This document shows, piece after piece, positions 37,229 to 49,501 of a stretch of DNA of 64,000 bases. The stretch's first letter is position 1, and each line of letters opens with the position of its first letter. The notes below the pieces were generated by a model. It had not been told where the DNA came from. It worked only from the letters and a program-made list of their open reading frames with translations, and did no database searches. Source of the DNA: Paralichthys olivaceus. Its lineage: Eukaryota > Chordata > Actinopteri > Pleuronectiformes > Paralichthyidae. Position numbers and translations under genes: made by a program. Where the stretch lies: positions 851,001 through 915,000 of the forward strand of contig NC_091112.1 in NCBI RefSeq assembly GCF_024713975.1, read 5' to 3'.

Positions 37229-37273
37229 AGGACAAGATGGTGTTTGTCCCGGGGAAGTTCACCATCTTGTCCT
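37229..37273. repeat. Inverted repeat in the C4-J intron
   Basis: The 14-bp arms are intact; the centre has one change (GGGGAAG for GGGGACG). Confidence 0.8.
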
Positions 37274-37575
37274 ATATTCTAAAACATGTGAACAAAGGGA
37301 AACTTGGTTCATCTTGAAACAGTCGATCTTCTAGATTAGAAAGGAATCCTAAAAAAACCCTTCCACTGACTTTATATCTTTTCTACGGTTCAACTTAAAT
37401 TTCAGCCGGACTGTGTGAAGTGAAGCTGATCTGAGTTCAGCTGCAGGATGAAGGAGGAGGAATAAAAACAGTGTAAAGAATAAAAGTGTAGAGAATGAAA
37501 CAAGGGAGCTTCATCTTCTGCAGACATTTCAAAACTGAATTTACAATGTGAACTTGAATCTGAACAGAAACTTAC

Positions 37576-37613
37576 TTCCAACATCCAGTCTGGTTCCTCC
37601 ACCAAACGTCCAC
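37576..37613 (-). CDS. IgL J segment J4-proximal
   Basis: Reads WTFGGGTRLDVG, as J1-proximal. Heptamer 37620-37614, nonamer 37652-37644. Confidence 0.9.
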
Positions 37614-37943
37614 CACAGTGACACAGACTCACTGAGCCGTCGTACAAAAACCTCCGACTGCAGAGACTCGACTCTCTGACTCTGTTTGACGCAGCTAAAG
37701 CAGCAAAGCCTCAAGATGCAACTTCATAATGAAACGTGGGGGAAATGCTTCATCCTATAATCTTAATGTTTGTTCTTCATTACAGGGACTTTGTACAGTT
37801 TCTGCTGCTCAAACTAACTTTGTTGAGAAGGTTTGAAAAAGCTTCAATCCACGTGGAAACACAGCTTCTCTTCCTGCGCTTGATGAATATGAAGGAAATA
37901 AAAAGAGAGAGGAAATAAAAGAGTTTATAAATATTTGACTTAC

Positions 37944-37981
37944 TTCCAACATCCAGTCTGGTTCCTCCACCAAACGTGTAC
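37944..37981 (-). CDS. IgL J segment J4-distal
   Basis: Reads YTFGGGTRLDVG, as J1-distal. Heptamer 37988-37982, nonamer 38020-38012. Confidence 0.9.
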
Positions 37982-38446
37982 CACAGTGACACAGACTCAC
38001 TGAGCCGTCGTACAAAAACCTCCGAGGACACGACTCTCTGACTCTGAAACAAACAAAGTCACCAGAAGGACTGTTTGTGAGATTTGTCTGAGAAGAACAA
38101 AAATCAATCAACAGGAAGAAGAACGAAGAAAAGAAATGTTGGAAACTTTGTCTGTAGATTTTCAAGAAAACCAAGCTGTTGTAAAAATACATTCAAAGAG
38201 GAGAAGTGGTCCTGAAACATGAAATCAAAACTACATGATGATGAGTGTTAACACCTCCTGATCAATACTCTGATCAAATCATTGATTTATTGATGAGCAG
38301 CATCGTCACAGCATTTCCATAGAGAGTCACTTTGCATCAGCAGCTCCATGCTCCAGTGCTCTGGGAGAGTTTATAGTCCAGAGAGGTGAAGACTGGATGA
38401 CTGACAGCTGTCCCTCATGACCACAGAAATCCTGCTCATCAGAAAC

Positions 38447-38930
38447 ATGAGCTTTACCTCCGTCCTCGTCTGGACTCTCCTCTGCTGCTGCTTCACAGGT
38501 AAAGTCCAGAGCATCAGACTCCTCTGTCCACATCGCTACCTCTGAAATGAAGCTGACAAAACCACCGCGCTGCTTCTTGTTTCTGTCTCTGTGTCCTCAG
38601 AGTCCAGAGGACAAGTCACAGTGTCTCAGCCTGGAGCAGTGACATCGACTGTGGGAAGCTCCGTCACCATCTCATGTAGAACCAGTCAGGATGTTTATTT
38701 CCATAGCTCAGCCAGTTCATACTGGTTAGCCTGGTACCAGCAGAGAGATGGAGAAACTCCTAAACTGCTTATTTACTCTGTTTCAACTCGAGCATCAGGG
38801 ATTCCAGAACGTTTTTCAGGCAGTGGAAGAAACTCTGACTTCACTCTGACCATCAGTGGAGTCCAGGCTGAAGATGCTGCAGTTTACTATTGTCTAGGTC
38901 AATTTGATTCCAGCAAGTGGGATCTGTTCA
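38447..38930 (+). CDS. IgL V segment V8
   Basis: Leader 38447-38498 and V exon 38601-38930, intact. CDR1 is five codons longer than V1 ([14 protein letters not shown]); CDR2 SVS; CDR3 [13 protein letters not shown], the most divergent in the locus. Octamer-like 38330-38337, TATA-like 38370-38376. 12-RSS: 38931-38937 and 38950-38958. (CA)n 39008-39035. Follows the J4 pair. Confidence 0.93.
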
Positions 38931-39868
38931 CACAGTGAAAAACCATCGTACAAAAACCTCATGAACAGAAACTGAATCTACTGCTGCAGCTGGAAGCTAC
39001 TGCAGAGACACACACACACACACACACACACACACTGTTGTCATCATGAAACACACTAACGATTGTTCAGAGTTTCACATCATGAAATCCTCTTTTTTGC
39101 AGACGACATCTTACTTTATAGAACAAATCCTCTCAATAACCAGATCCTCTTCTCTGATCCACTCACTCCTCTGTTATATGAACAGGAACATTTCATTCAG
39201 AGTTTACGTTTCAGCACATGATGATCTTCATTATCACAGAATAATACTTGTTATAATTCTAGGAGCTTTATTTGTACAGCACTCAACAAGGTTACAAAGT
39301 GTATATCCTCTGACTGAGATCAAGACTCAAACATATATTTGATATAAACACATGTTCTCTGAGCCGTAGTAAGATGGAGCCATGCAGATATAGATCTACA
39401 TGTAGATATAGATACGGTTCTATAGATCTAGATATCTAGAATTCATCTATAGAACAAGATGTGGCAGACCTCCCCTCATGCAGCTCCTCCCTGCAGGGGG
39501 CAGCACCATCAGGCTGTGGGCAGCTCGAGCAGAGAGAGAACAAGTCAAACAAAAACTGAGAGTTGGGATGAAACTGCTCGTCAGTGTTTCACTTCCCTCT
39601 CTGAGCTCTGTAGCCATGGCAACAGACAGGCATCACTGCTGGACCATGGCAACAGACGGGTTTCAGTGCTCCAGATAAAAAAGTGGAGAAAAGTCAAAGT
39701 TCAAACAGTGAATAAATTCTTAACTGGTACAAGCTGCCTCCGATAAGTCCAATTAATTAGATTGTGATCATTTCAATTAGCACAAGAAAAACATCCAAAC
39801 ATGTTTCAACTAATGTTTTTTAATCCAACAAAAGAGAAACAACCAAGAGAATTTAATGGACCTCAATC

Positions 39869-40012
39869 ATGATGTACATGAGGACGAGGACTTATCTGTG
39901 GACATGATGTACATGAGGACTTATCTGTGGACATGATGTACATGAGGACGAGGACTTATCTGTGGACATGATGTACATGAGGACTTATCTGTGGACATGA
40001 TGGACATGAGGA
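39869..40012. repeat. Pre-V-type minisatellite with no V after it
   Basis: About five 29/35-bp units, cut off in GGACATGAGGAC by the Rex-like LINE that starts at about 40013. Elsewhere this array is always followed by a V segment; here the V is missing. Confidence 0.9.
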
Positions 40013-41515
40013 CAAGCTATCATACCAGCATGCTTCAAAGCCACCACCATCATACCGCTGCCCAAGAAATCCCCAGCCTCAACACTGAATGACTACCGGC
40101 CCATAGCACTCGCCCATCATGATGAAGTGCTTTGAAAGGTTGGTCAAGGCCAACATAACATCCAGTCTCTCCTCTACACTTGACCCATTCCAGTTTGCAT
40201 ACCGTCCCAAACGTTCCACTGATGATGCCATAGCAACAGCACTCCACCGAAGCCTGGCTCACCTGGAAAACAAAAACAGCTCCGTGCAGATGCTGTTCAT
40301 CGACCTCGGCTCCGTCTTCAACACAGTCATCCTCCAGCACCTGGTGAATAAACTCGGCGAAATAGGCGTCAGCAGCCCACTATGCAACTGGTTACTGGAC
40401 TGTCTCACCGACAGACCACAGACAGTTAGAGCTGGCAACAACTCCTCGAAGACCACCATCATGAACACCGGGGTCCCCCAGTGATGTGTGCTGAGCCCTC
40501 TGTTGTTCACGCTGATGACCCATGACTGTTGTGCTAAACACACTTTGAACCATATCATCAAGTTCACAGATGACACGACAGCGGTGGTGCTCATCAACCA
40601 CGATGACGACTCAGCACACAGAGAGGAGGTACAACAACTCATCAACTGGTGCGACATCAACAACCTTCAGCTCAATGTCAATAAAACTAAAGAAATGACT
40701 GTGGACACCACACACCCCACTCACCATCAATGGCAGTGCAGTGGAGTCTGTGCAAAGCACTAAGTTCCTGGGAGTGCACATCTCAGATGACCTGACATGG
40801 ACCACCAACACCACATCCATAGTCAAGAAGGCCCAGCAACGCCTCCACTTCCTTCGCCGGATGAGGAGAGCTGACCTCCCCCCTTCTGCCCTCACCACTT
40901 TTTACAGGGGGGCCATTGAGAGCATTCTCACCAGCAGTCTCTCAGTCTGGTATGACAAGAAGGTCCTACAGAGGGTGGTGAGGACAATGCAGAAGATCAC
41001 CAGATCACCCTGAAAGTGCTACCGCAGCACGCGCAGCAAAACCACCAGCCTCAGAATCAGCTTCTTCCCCCATCAGACACTCAACTCACTCAAGAAAATA
41101 CCATGAACATTACACAAACAAAGACCAACTGACTGTCAGAATAACTTAAAATAACTCATTGTTTGCACTATTCTGTTGATATGCACAACATCTTAAATGT
41201 TTACAATTGCTGCTCTGCACTTTGCACTTTTCCATATTGCATCTTCATTATAGCACCTCGATACTATACCTGAATATTTGAATACACTCTGGCACACTGT
41301 GAATTTAATTTTATTTATTTATTTATTTTTTCTTATACAACTCATAGGTCCATTGTCTGTCTGTATATGTTGTTTCCATTGTTGTTGTTTGTTTGCACTA
41401 TTTGTTGTGTGTTATATATTACTTGCACATTTGGGGTATGGGGAAATGGAATTTCAATCCTCTGTGTAACTACCTGTTGCATTGTTTGATTGACAATAAA
41501 GTTCACTGAGACTAA
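40013..41515 (+). mobile_element. Rex1/Babar-like LINE, 5'-truncated
   Basis: Plus-strand non-LTR relic. Readable pieces include RPKRSTDDAIATALHRSLAH, LFIDLGSVFNTVIL, a catalytic FTDDTTAVV near 40561, INWCDINNLQLNVNKTKEM and FLGVHISDDLTWTTNT. There is a TGA directly after TGVPQ near 40482 and a frame break near 40700. The 3' end has an AATAAAGTTC-type tail close to 41500. It lies between the V8-side minisatellite and the C5 flank block. Confidence 0.8.
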
Positions 41516-41521
41516 GACTTG

Positions 41522-41879
41522 TTTTTCAAACTCTATTTGCTGTTGTAAAGAATTCGTATATTAAAGTTCCTGGGACGCTGAAAGTCCTTCAGGGTTGTGG
41601 GTATCAGAGCGAGTCTTCATACCTATTCCCACTAGAAACTCTTCATCCTGAAACGTGTGTATTTGCTCCGTTCATGCAGTTCTCTGACTTTATTGTACTG
41701 ATCATTTGTACAAGTTGAAACAGAGCAAACCCTCCTCTGGTCTGCAGGGAGCCTCAGGTGCTGCTCCAGCTGCAGTGGTCCTACTTTAGCTGCTCCAGAT
41801 GGGACATGTTCATGTAGAGGCAGAAAATCTCCGTCTGATTCTTCAACTTGATGCTGACGATGTCCCGTCTTTCATTTCT
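41522..41879. repeat. IgL C-flank duplication block, C5 copy
   Basis: Nearly identical to 8976-9339. Differences include a small change near 41709 (ttgtacaag versus ttgttgaacaacaag). It runs directly into the C5 3' flank, so this is the more complete version. Confidence 0.8.
41741..41782 (-). pseudogene. Fragment of an IgL C exon, second copy
   Basis: Same 42-bp C-exon remnant as at 9201-9242, with the same one-base loss, about 0.4 kb beyond the end of C5. Confidence 0.7.
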
Positions 41880-42218
41880 GATCCTGAACATTTGGGGGAT
41901 TTGCTGGGTTCATGTGGGCGATATCTCCCTTTATCTGACCAATCATGTCAAACTCTTGAAGATTTGTCTGGAGCTCATTTCAGAGGAGCTTCACTCAACC
42001 TCTGTGCTCACCTGGTTTATTGGACCACGGCAAAATGAAAACGTCTGTTTGACTCACAAATCCAAGGAAACATTTTTGATTCAAACACAAACATCTTTAT
42101 TCTCTGAAAGGATTTCAAGCAAGAAATCATCACTACATGAAGATTGATTTGGATCAGACTCCGAGCCGTGAAGAGACTGAGACCAGGAGCAGAGCAGAAC
42201 CAGCAGCAGAGTGCCAGG

Positions 42219-42544
42219 TCAGGACTGGGAACACTGGTCTCTCCTCAGTGTCTCTGACAGCGGAGTCTGGGAGCCCTGGGAGGCCTCGCAGGTCACAGAG
42301 CCCACCTTCCTCCACTGCTCTGCAGGGAGCCTCAGGGTGCTGCTCCAGCTGTAGTGGCCGTCCTTCTCCAGCACCCCGGGGCTCCTGCTCTCCTCCCAGC
42401 TGCCACCGCTGCTGCCGTCCACCTTCCAGGACAGTCTCCAGTCGGAGGGGAAGCCCTTGTTGGCCAGGCACATGAGCGAGGCCGTCCCCTGCTGCAGCTC
42501 CTCGCTGGAGGGGGTTAGCACCGTCAGGGTGGGACGGACATCAC
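42219..42544 (-). CDS. IgL constant exon C5
   Basis: Acceptor before 42544, stop 42221-42219; protein identical to C1 and C4. This is the only C unit without the L1-like relic. Serves J pair at 43250-43655. Confidence 0.93.
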
Positions 42545-42902
42545 CTGTAGGACACAGCCATCGACTTAGAGCACAGGGAGCAGGCAGCTGTCAGTCAAAC
42601 ACCACACACTCTTTAGCTTTCTGCTCCAGTCGCTGTTTCACTTCCCTTTAACAAGCCTCTCATGCACATCAGCACAGAATCAGCACACACCTCAAATACA
42701 TCCACGCTGGAAACGGATTCTGCTCAATTATTAAACACACAAAATCATCACAAATCTAAAACACACAAAACATGGACACAAACATCAAATGATGTGAGTT
42801 CTTCACGAGGGATTCAATCGCTGGTTCGAACAAAAGAAACTAGGATCAAAACCACGTCTGTTACAACATTAGGACATAACGTTCACTCAGTGTAGTTCAT
42901 AC

Positions 42903-42947
42903 AGGACAAGATGGTGTTTGTCCCGGGGACGTTCACCATCTTGTCCT
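42903..42947. repeat. Inverted repeat in the C5-J intron
   Basis: Same 14-bp arms and centre as in the C1 unit. Confidence 0.8.
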
Positions 42948-43249
42948 ATATTCTAAAACATGTGAACAAAGGGAAACTTGGTTCATCTTGAAACAGTCGA
43001 TCTTCTAGATTAGAAAGGAATCCTAAAAAAACCCTTCCGCTGACTTTATATCTTTTCTACGGTTCAACTTAAATTTCAGCCGGACTGTGTGAAGTGAAGC
43101 TGATCTGAGTTCAGCTGCAGGATGAAGGAGGAGAAATAAAAACAGTGTAAAGAATAAAAGTGTAGAGAATGAAACAAGGGAGCTTCATCTTCTGCAGACA
43201 TTTCAAAACTGAATTTACAATGTGAACTTGAATCTGAACAGAAACTTAC

Positions 43250-43287
43250 TTCCAACATCCAGTCTGGTTCCTCCACCAAACGTGCAC
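43250..43287 (-). CDS. IgL J segment J5-proximal (starts with Cys)
   Basis: Reads CTFGGGTRLDVG, while the proximal J of the other units begins with W. Heptamer 43294-43288, nonamer 43326-43318. Identical in coding sequence to J5-distal, as if one J had been copied over the other. Confidence 0.88.
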
Positions 43288-43617
43288 CACAGTGACACAG
43301 ACTCACTGAGCCGTCGTACAAAAACCTCCGACTGCAGAGACTCGACTCTCTGACTCTGTTTGACGCAGCTAAAGCAGCAAAGCCTCAAGATGCAACTTCA
43401 TAATGAAACGTGGGGGAAATGCTTCATCCTATAATCTTAATGTTTGTTCTTCATTACAGGGACTTTGTACAGTTTCTGCTGCTCAAACTAACTTTGTTGA
43501 GAAGGTTTGAAAAAGCTTCAATCCACGTGGAAACACAGCTTCTCTTCCTGCGCTTGATGAATATGAAGGAAATAAAAAGAGAGAGGAAATAAAAGAGTTT
43601 ATAAATATTTGACTTAC

Positions 43618-43655
43618 TTCCAACATCCAGTCTGGTTCCTCCACCAAACGTGCAC
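43618..43655 (-). CDS. IgL J segment J5-distal (starts with Cys)
   Basis: Reads CTFGGGTRLDVG. Heptamer 43662-43656, nonamer 43694-43686. Confidence 0.88.
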
Positions 43656-44120
43656 CACAGTGACACAGACTCACTGAGCCGTCGTACAAAAACCTCCGAG
43701 GACACGACTCTCTGACTCTGAAACAAACAAAGTCACCAGAAGGACTGTTTGTGAGATTTGTCTGAGAAGAACAAAAATCAATCAACAGGAAGAAGAACGA
43801 AGAAAAGAAATGTTGGAAACTTTGTCTGTAGATTTTCAAGAAAACCAAGCTGTTGTAAAAATACATTCAAAGAGGAGAAGTGGTCCTGAAACATGAAATC
43901 AAAACTACATGATGATGAGTGTTAACACCTCCTGATCAATACTCTGATCAAATCATTGATTTATTGATGAACAGCATCATCACAGCATTTCCATAGAGAG
44001 TCACTTTGCATCAGCAGCTCCATGCTCCAGTGCTCTGGGAGAGTTTATAGTCCAGAGAGGTGAAGACTGGATGACTGACAGCTGTCCCTCATGACCACAG
44101 AAATCCTGCTCATCAGAAAC

Positions 44121-44589
44121 ATGAGCTTTACCTCCGTCCTCGTCTGGACTCTCCTCTGCTGCTGCTTCACAGGTAAAGTCCAGAGCATCAGACTCCTCTG
44201 TCCACATCGCTACCTCTGAAATGAAGCTGACAAAACCACCGCGCTGCTTCTTGTTTCTGTCTCTGTGTCCTCAGAGTCCAGAGGACAAGTCACAGTGTCT
44301 CAGCCTGGAGCAGTGACATCGACTGTGGGAAGCTCCGTCACCATCTCATGTAGAACCAGTCAGGCTGTTTATAGCTCAAACTATTTATCCTGGTACCAGC
44401 AGAGAGATGGAGAAACTCCTAAACTGCTTATTTACTATACTTCCTCTCGAGCATCAGGGATTCCAGGACGTTTTTCAGGCAGTGGAGGAAACTCTGACTT
44501 CACTCTGACCATCAGTGGAGTCCAGGCTGAAGATGCTGCAGTTTACTATTGTCAGAGTCAGCACTATCTCAACAGTCAGGCTCTGTTCA
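44121..44589 (+). CDS. IgL V segment V9
   Basis: Leader 44121-44172 and V exon 44275-44589, intact. CDR1 [12 protein letters not shown]2 YTS followed by SRAS (others TRAS), CDR3 [13 protein letters not shown]. Octamer-like 44004-44011, TATA-like 44044-44050. 12-RSS: 44590-44596 and 44609-44617. (CA)n 44667-44716. Follows the J5 pair; an L2-like LINE interrupts its flank. Confidence 0.93.
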
Positions 44590-44665
44590 CACAGTGAAAA
44601 ACCATCGTACAAAAACCTCATGAACAGAAACTGAATCTACTGCTGCAGCTGGAAGCTACTGCAGA

Positions 44666-44718
<53 letters not shown>

Positions 44719-44846
44719 TTGTCATCATGAAACACACTAACGATTGTTCAGAGTTTCACATCATGAAATCCTCTTTTTTGCAGACGACATCTTACTTTAT
44801 AGAACAAATCCTCTCAATAACCAGATCCTCTTCTCTGATCCACTCA

Positions 44847-46268
44847 ATCAATCAATCAATCAATCAAATGTATTGATATAGCACGGTATCACAACAAGCA
44901 GTTGTCTCAGGGTGCTGCACAAAAGTCCAAGATCTTAAAAAAGACAAAATCCAACTTGTTCCACACCGAGCAAGCATGAGCAACAGCGGGGAGGAAAAAC
45001 TCCCAGGGTGAAGAAACATCCGGCAGAACCGGGCTCGGTGTGGACGGCCTCTGCCAGGACCGGTTGGGGTGAGGGGAACAAAAAGAAGAGGGGGGGTGGA
45101 GTCACAATCTCAGGTCATGGGCTCGAATCCAGCCCGGGAATCTCCACGTGGACGTTGGCGTGGTCTTCCAAAGGCGCGTTGGCCCCCCTGGGCACTCCTG
45201 CCTCCCTCATGGTCCAACATGTGCAGCAGGTGGACCCATGGCCCCAAAGGTGAGAGGTCCTCAGGTGAGAGTGCTGGTGGTTGCATGACCCTCCATGTTG
45301 GCAACCTCCACTAGGTCCATCCCTCATCAGGACCCGAGCCAGGATGGGCTCCAGAGAGCCGCACAGCATGGACCAAGGAGGGGAGGAGAAGACCCAAGGA
45401 ATTAGAGATATGTAATAAGATACAACAAAATAAACCAGGCAGAGAGAGAAGAAGAGAGAAGGTGCTGGTGCCTGATGGGTAATCCCCCAGCAGTGTAGGC
45501 CTATAGCAGCATAGCTATGGATGACTATGCTTCAGGGTTGAGCTAAAAGCTTTATCAGAAAGGAAGGTTTTAAGTCTAGCCTTAAATGTAGAGACTGTGT
45601 CTGCCTCCCTCACTGAGAGTGGGAGCTGGTTCCACAGGAGAGGAGCTTGGTGACTAAAAGTTCTACCACCCATTCTACTCTCAGTAACTCTAGGCACTAC
45701 AAGGAGTCCAGAGGTCAGGGAGCGAAGTGGTCTGTGGGGCAGTCAGGGGTTAAGAGCTCTTTAATGTAGGATGGGGCCTGATTGTTCAGGGCCTTGTAGG
45801 TCAGTAGGAGGATTCTGAAATCTATCCTCTGTTGAACAGGGAGCCAGTGAAGTGAAGCTGAGACAGGAGTAATGTGATCCCGTCTTCTGGTTCTTGTCAG
45901 TGCTCATGCAGCAGCGTTCTGCACTAGCTGAAGGGTTCTTGAGGATCTGCTGGGACACCCTGATAACAGGGAGTTGCAGTAGTCTAGTCTAGACGTAATA
46001 AAGTCATGAATCAGTTTTTCAGAATCCTGTTTTGACAGGATTTGTCTGATTCTCTTGATATTACGCAGGTGAAAGAAAGCTGTTCTGGAGGTTTGACTAA
46101 TGTGTTGGTTAAATGACAGATCTTCATCAATGATAACTCCTAGGTTCTTCACAGTGGGTTCAGAACCAGGCGGATTTCATCTAGGTTCACCGACTGGTTA
46201 GACAGAGTTTCTCTGAGATGCCTAGGACCCAGGATTATGACCTCACTTTTGTCTGTGTTTAGCTCACA
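44847..46268 (-). mobile_element. L2/Maui-like LINE 3' fragment, copy 2
   Basis: Same element, orientation and insertion point as at 17844-19268, with small differences (for example a six-base loss near 45466 and one more ATCA unit). Confidence 0.85.
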
Positions 46269-46975
46269 CTCACTCCTCTGTTATATGAACAGGAACATTT
46301 CATTCAGAGTTTACGTTTCAGCACATGATGATCTTCATTATCACAGAATAATACTTGTTATAATTCTAGGAGCTTTATTTGTACAGCACTAAACAAGGTT
46401 ACAAAGTGTATATCCTCTGACTGAGATCAAGACTCAAACATTTATTTGATATAAACACATGTTCTCTGAGCCGTAGTAAGATGGAGCCATGCAGATATAG
46501 ATCTACATGTAGATATAGATACGGTTCTATAGATCTAGATATCTAGAATTCATCTATAGAACAAGATGTGGCAGACCTCCCCTCATGCAGCTCCTCCCTG
46601 CAGGGGGCAGCACCATCAGGCTGTGGGCAGCTCGAGCAGAGAGAGAACAAGTCAAACAAAAACTGAGAGTTGGGATGAAACTGCTCGTCAGTGTTTCACT
46701 TCCCTCTCTGAGCTCTGTAGCCATGGCAACAGACAGGCATCACTGCTGGACCACGGCAACAGACGGGTTTCAGTGCTCCAGATAAAAAAGTGGAGAAAAG
46801 TCAAAGTTCAAACAGTGAATAAATTCTTAACTGGTACAAGCTGCCTCCGATAAGTCCAATTAATTAGATTGTGTTCATTTCAATTAGCACAAGAAAAACA
46901 TCCAAACATGTTTCAACAAATGTTTTTTAATCCAACAAAAGAGAAACAACCAAGAGAATTTAATGGACCTCAGTC

Positions 46976-47076
46976 ATGATGTACATGAGGACGAGGACTT
47001 ATCTGTGGACATGATGGACATGAGGACTTATCTGTGGACATGATGTACATGAGGACTTATCTGTGGACATGATGTA
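46976..47076. repeat. Pre-V minisatellite, V10
   Basis: About three units; shares the TGGACATG second unit with the V11 array. Confidence 0.9.
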
Positions 47077-47220
47077 ACATCACAGCATTTCCATAGAGAG
47101 TCACTTTGCATCAGCAGCTCCATGCTCCAGTGCTCTGGGAGAGTTTATAGTCCAGAGAGGTGAAGACTGGATGACTGACAGCTGTCCCTCATGACCACAG
47201 AAATCCTGCTCATCAGAAAC

Positions 47221-47704
47221 ATGAGCTTTACCTCCGTCCTCGTCTGGACTCTCCTCTGCTGCTGCTTCACAGGTAAAGTCCAGAGCATCAGACTCCTCTG
47301 TCCACATTGCTACCTCTGAAATGAAGCTGACAAAACCACCGCGCTGCTTCTTGTTTCTGTCTCTGTGTCCTCAGAGTCCAGAGGACAAGTCACAGTGTCT
47401 CAGCCTGGAGCAGTGACATCGACTGTGGGAAGCTCCGTCACCATCTCATGTAGAACCAGTCAGGATGTTTATTTCGATAGCTCAGCCAGCTCATACAGGT
47501 TAGCCTGGTACCAGCAGAGAGATGGAGAAACTACTAAACAGCTTATTTACTATACTTCCACTCGAGCATCAGGGATTCCAGAACGTTTTTCAGGCAGTGG
47601 AAGAAACTCTGACTTCACTCTGACCATCAGTGGAGTCCAGGCTGAAGATGCTGCAGTTTACTATTGTCAGAGTTTTCACTATCCCAACAGTCAGTATCTG
47701 TTCA
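47221..47704 (+). CDS. IgL V segment V10
   Basis: Leader 47221-47272 and V exon 47375-47704, intact. Long CDR1 [14 protein letters not shown], framework 2 with ETTKQLIY where others have [11 protein letters not shown]2 YTS, CDR3 [13 protein letters not shown]. Octamer-like 47104-47111, TATA-like 47144-47150. 12-RSS: 47705-47711 and 47724-47732. (CA)n 47784-47819. Matches V12 up to CDR3. Confidence 0.93.
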
Positions 47705-47782
47705 CACAGTGAAAAACCATCGTACAAAAACCTCATGAACAGAAACTGAATCTACTGCTGCAGCTGGAAGCTACTGCAGAGA

Positions 47783-47821
<39 letters not shown>

Positions 47822-48652
47822 TTGTCATCATGAAACACACTAACGATTGTTCAGAGTTTCACATCATGAAATCCTCTTTTTTGCAGACGACATCTTACTT
47901 TATAGAACAAATCCTCTCAATAACCAGATCCTCTTCTCTGATCCACTCACTCCTCTGTTATATGAACAGGAACATTTCATTCAGAGTTTACGTTTCAGCA
48001 CATGATGATCTTCATTATAACAGAATAATACTTGTTATAATTCTAGGAGCTTTATTTGTACAGCACTAAACAAGGTTACAAAGTGTATATCCTCTGACTG
48101 AGATCAAGACTCAAACATATATTTGATATAAACACATGTTCTCTGAGCCGTAGTAAGATGGAGCCATGCAGATATAGATCTACATGTAGATATAGATACG
48201 GTTCTATAGATCTAGATATCTAGAATTCATCTATAGAACAAGATGTGGCAGACCTCCCCTCATGCAGCTCCTCCCTGCAGGGGGCAGCACCATCAGGCTG
48301 TGGGCAGCTCGAGCAGAGAGAGAACAAGTCAAACAAAAACTGAGAGTTGGGATGAAACTGCTCGTCACTGTTTCACTTCCCTCTCTGAGCTCTGTAGCCA
48401 TGGCAACAGACAGGCATCACTGCTGGACCACGGCAACAGACGGGTTTCAGTGCTCCAGATAAAAAAGTGGAGAAAAGTCAAAGTTCAAACAGTGAATAAA
48501 TTCTTAACTGGTACAAGCTGCCTCCGATAAGTCCAATTAATTAGATTGTGTTCATTTCAATTAGCACAAGAAAAACATCCAAACATGTTTCAACAAATGT
48601 TTTTTATTCCAACAAAAGAGAAACAACCAAGAGAATTTAATGGACCTCAATC

Positions 48653-48753
48653 ATGATGTACATGAGGACGAGGACTTATCTGTGGACATGATGGACATGA
48701 GGACTTATCTGTGGACATGATGTACATGAGGACTTATCTGTGGACATGATGTA
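48653..48753. repeat. Pre-V minisatellite, V11
   Basis: About three units, same pattern as the V10 array. Confidence 0.9.
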
Positions 48754-48897
48754 ACATCACAGCATTTCCATAGAGAGTCACTTTGCATCAGCAGCTCCAT
48801 GCTCCAGTGCTCTGGGAGAGTTTATAGTCCAGAGAGGTGAAGACTGGATGACTGACAGCTGTCCCTCATGACCACAGAAATCCTGCTCATCAGAAAC

Positions 48898-49366
48898 ATG
48901 AGCTTTACCTCCGTCCTCGTCTGGACTCTCCTCTGCTGCTGCTTCACAGGTAAAGTCCAGAGCATCAGACTCCTCTGTCCACATCGCTACCTCTGAAATG
49001 AAGCTGACAAAACCACCGCGCTGCTTCTTGTTTCTGTCTCTGTGTCCTCAGAGTCCAGAGGACAAGTCACAGTGTCTCAGCCTGGAGCAGTGACATCGAC
49101 TGTGGGAAGCTCCGTCACCATCTCATGTAGAACCAGTCAGGCTGTTCATGGCTCAAACTATTTAGCCTGGTACCAGCAGAGAGATGGAGAAACTCCTAAA
49201 CTGCTTATTTATGAAGCTTCAACTCGAGAATCAGGGATTCCAGAACGTTTTTCAGGCAGTGGAAGAAACTCTGACTTCACTCTGACCATCAGTGGAGTCC
49301 AGGCTGAAGATGCTGCAGTTTACTATTGTCAGAGTTTTCACTATCTCAACAGTAAGAATCTGTTCA
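48898..49366 (+). CDS. IgL V segment V11
   Basis: Leader 48898-48949 and V exon 49052-49366, intact. CDR1 SQAVHGSNY (H for the usual Y), CDR2 EAS followed by TRES, CDR3 [13 protein letters not shown]. Octamer-like 48781-48788, TATA-like 48821-48827. 12-RSS: 49367-49373 and 49386-49394. (CA)n 49444-49499, the longest in the locus. Confidence 0.93.
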
Positions 49367-49442
49367 CACAGTGAAAAACCATCGTACAAAAACCTCATGA
49401 ACAGAAACTGAATCTACTGCTGCAGCTGGAAGCTACTGCAGA

Positions 49443-49501
<59 letters not shown>

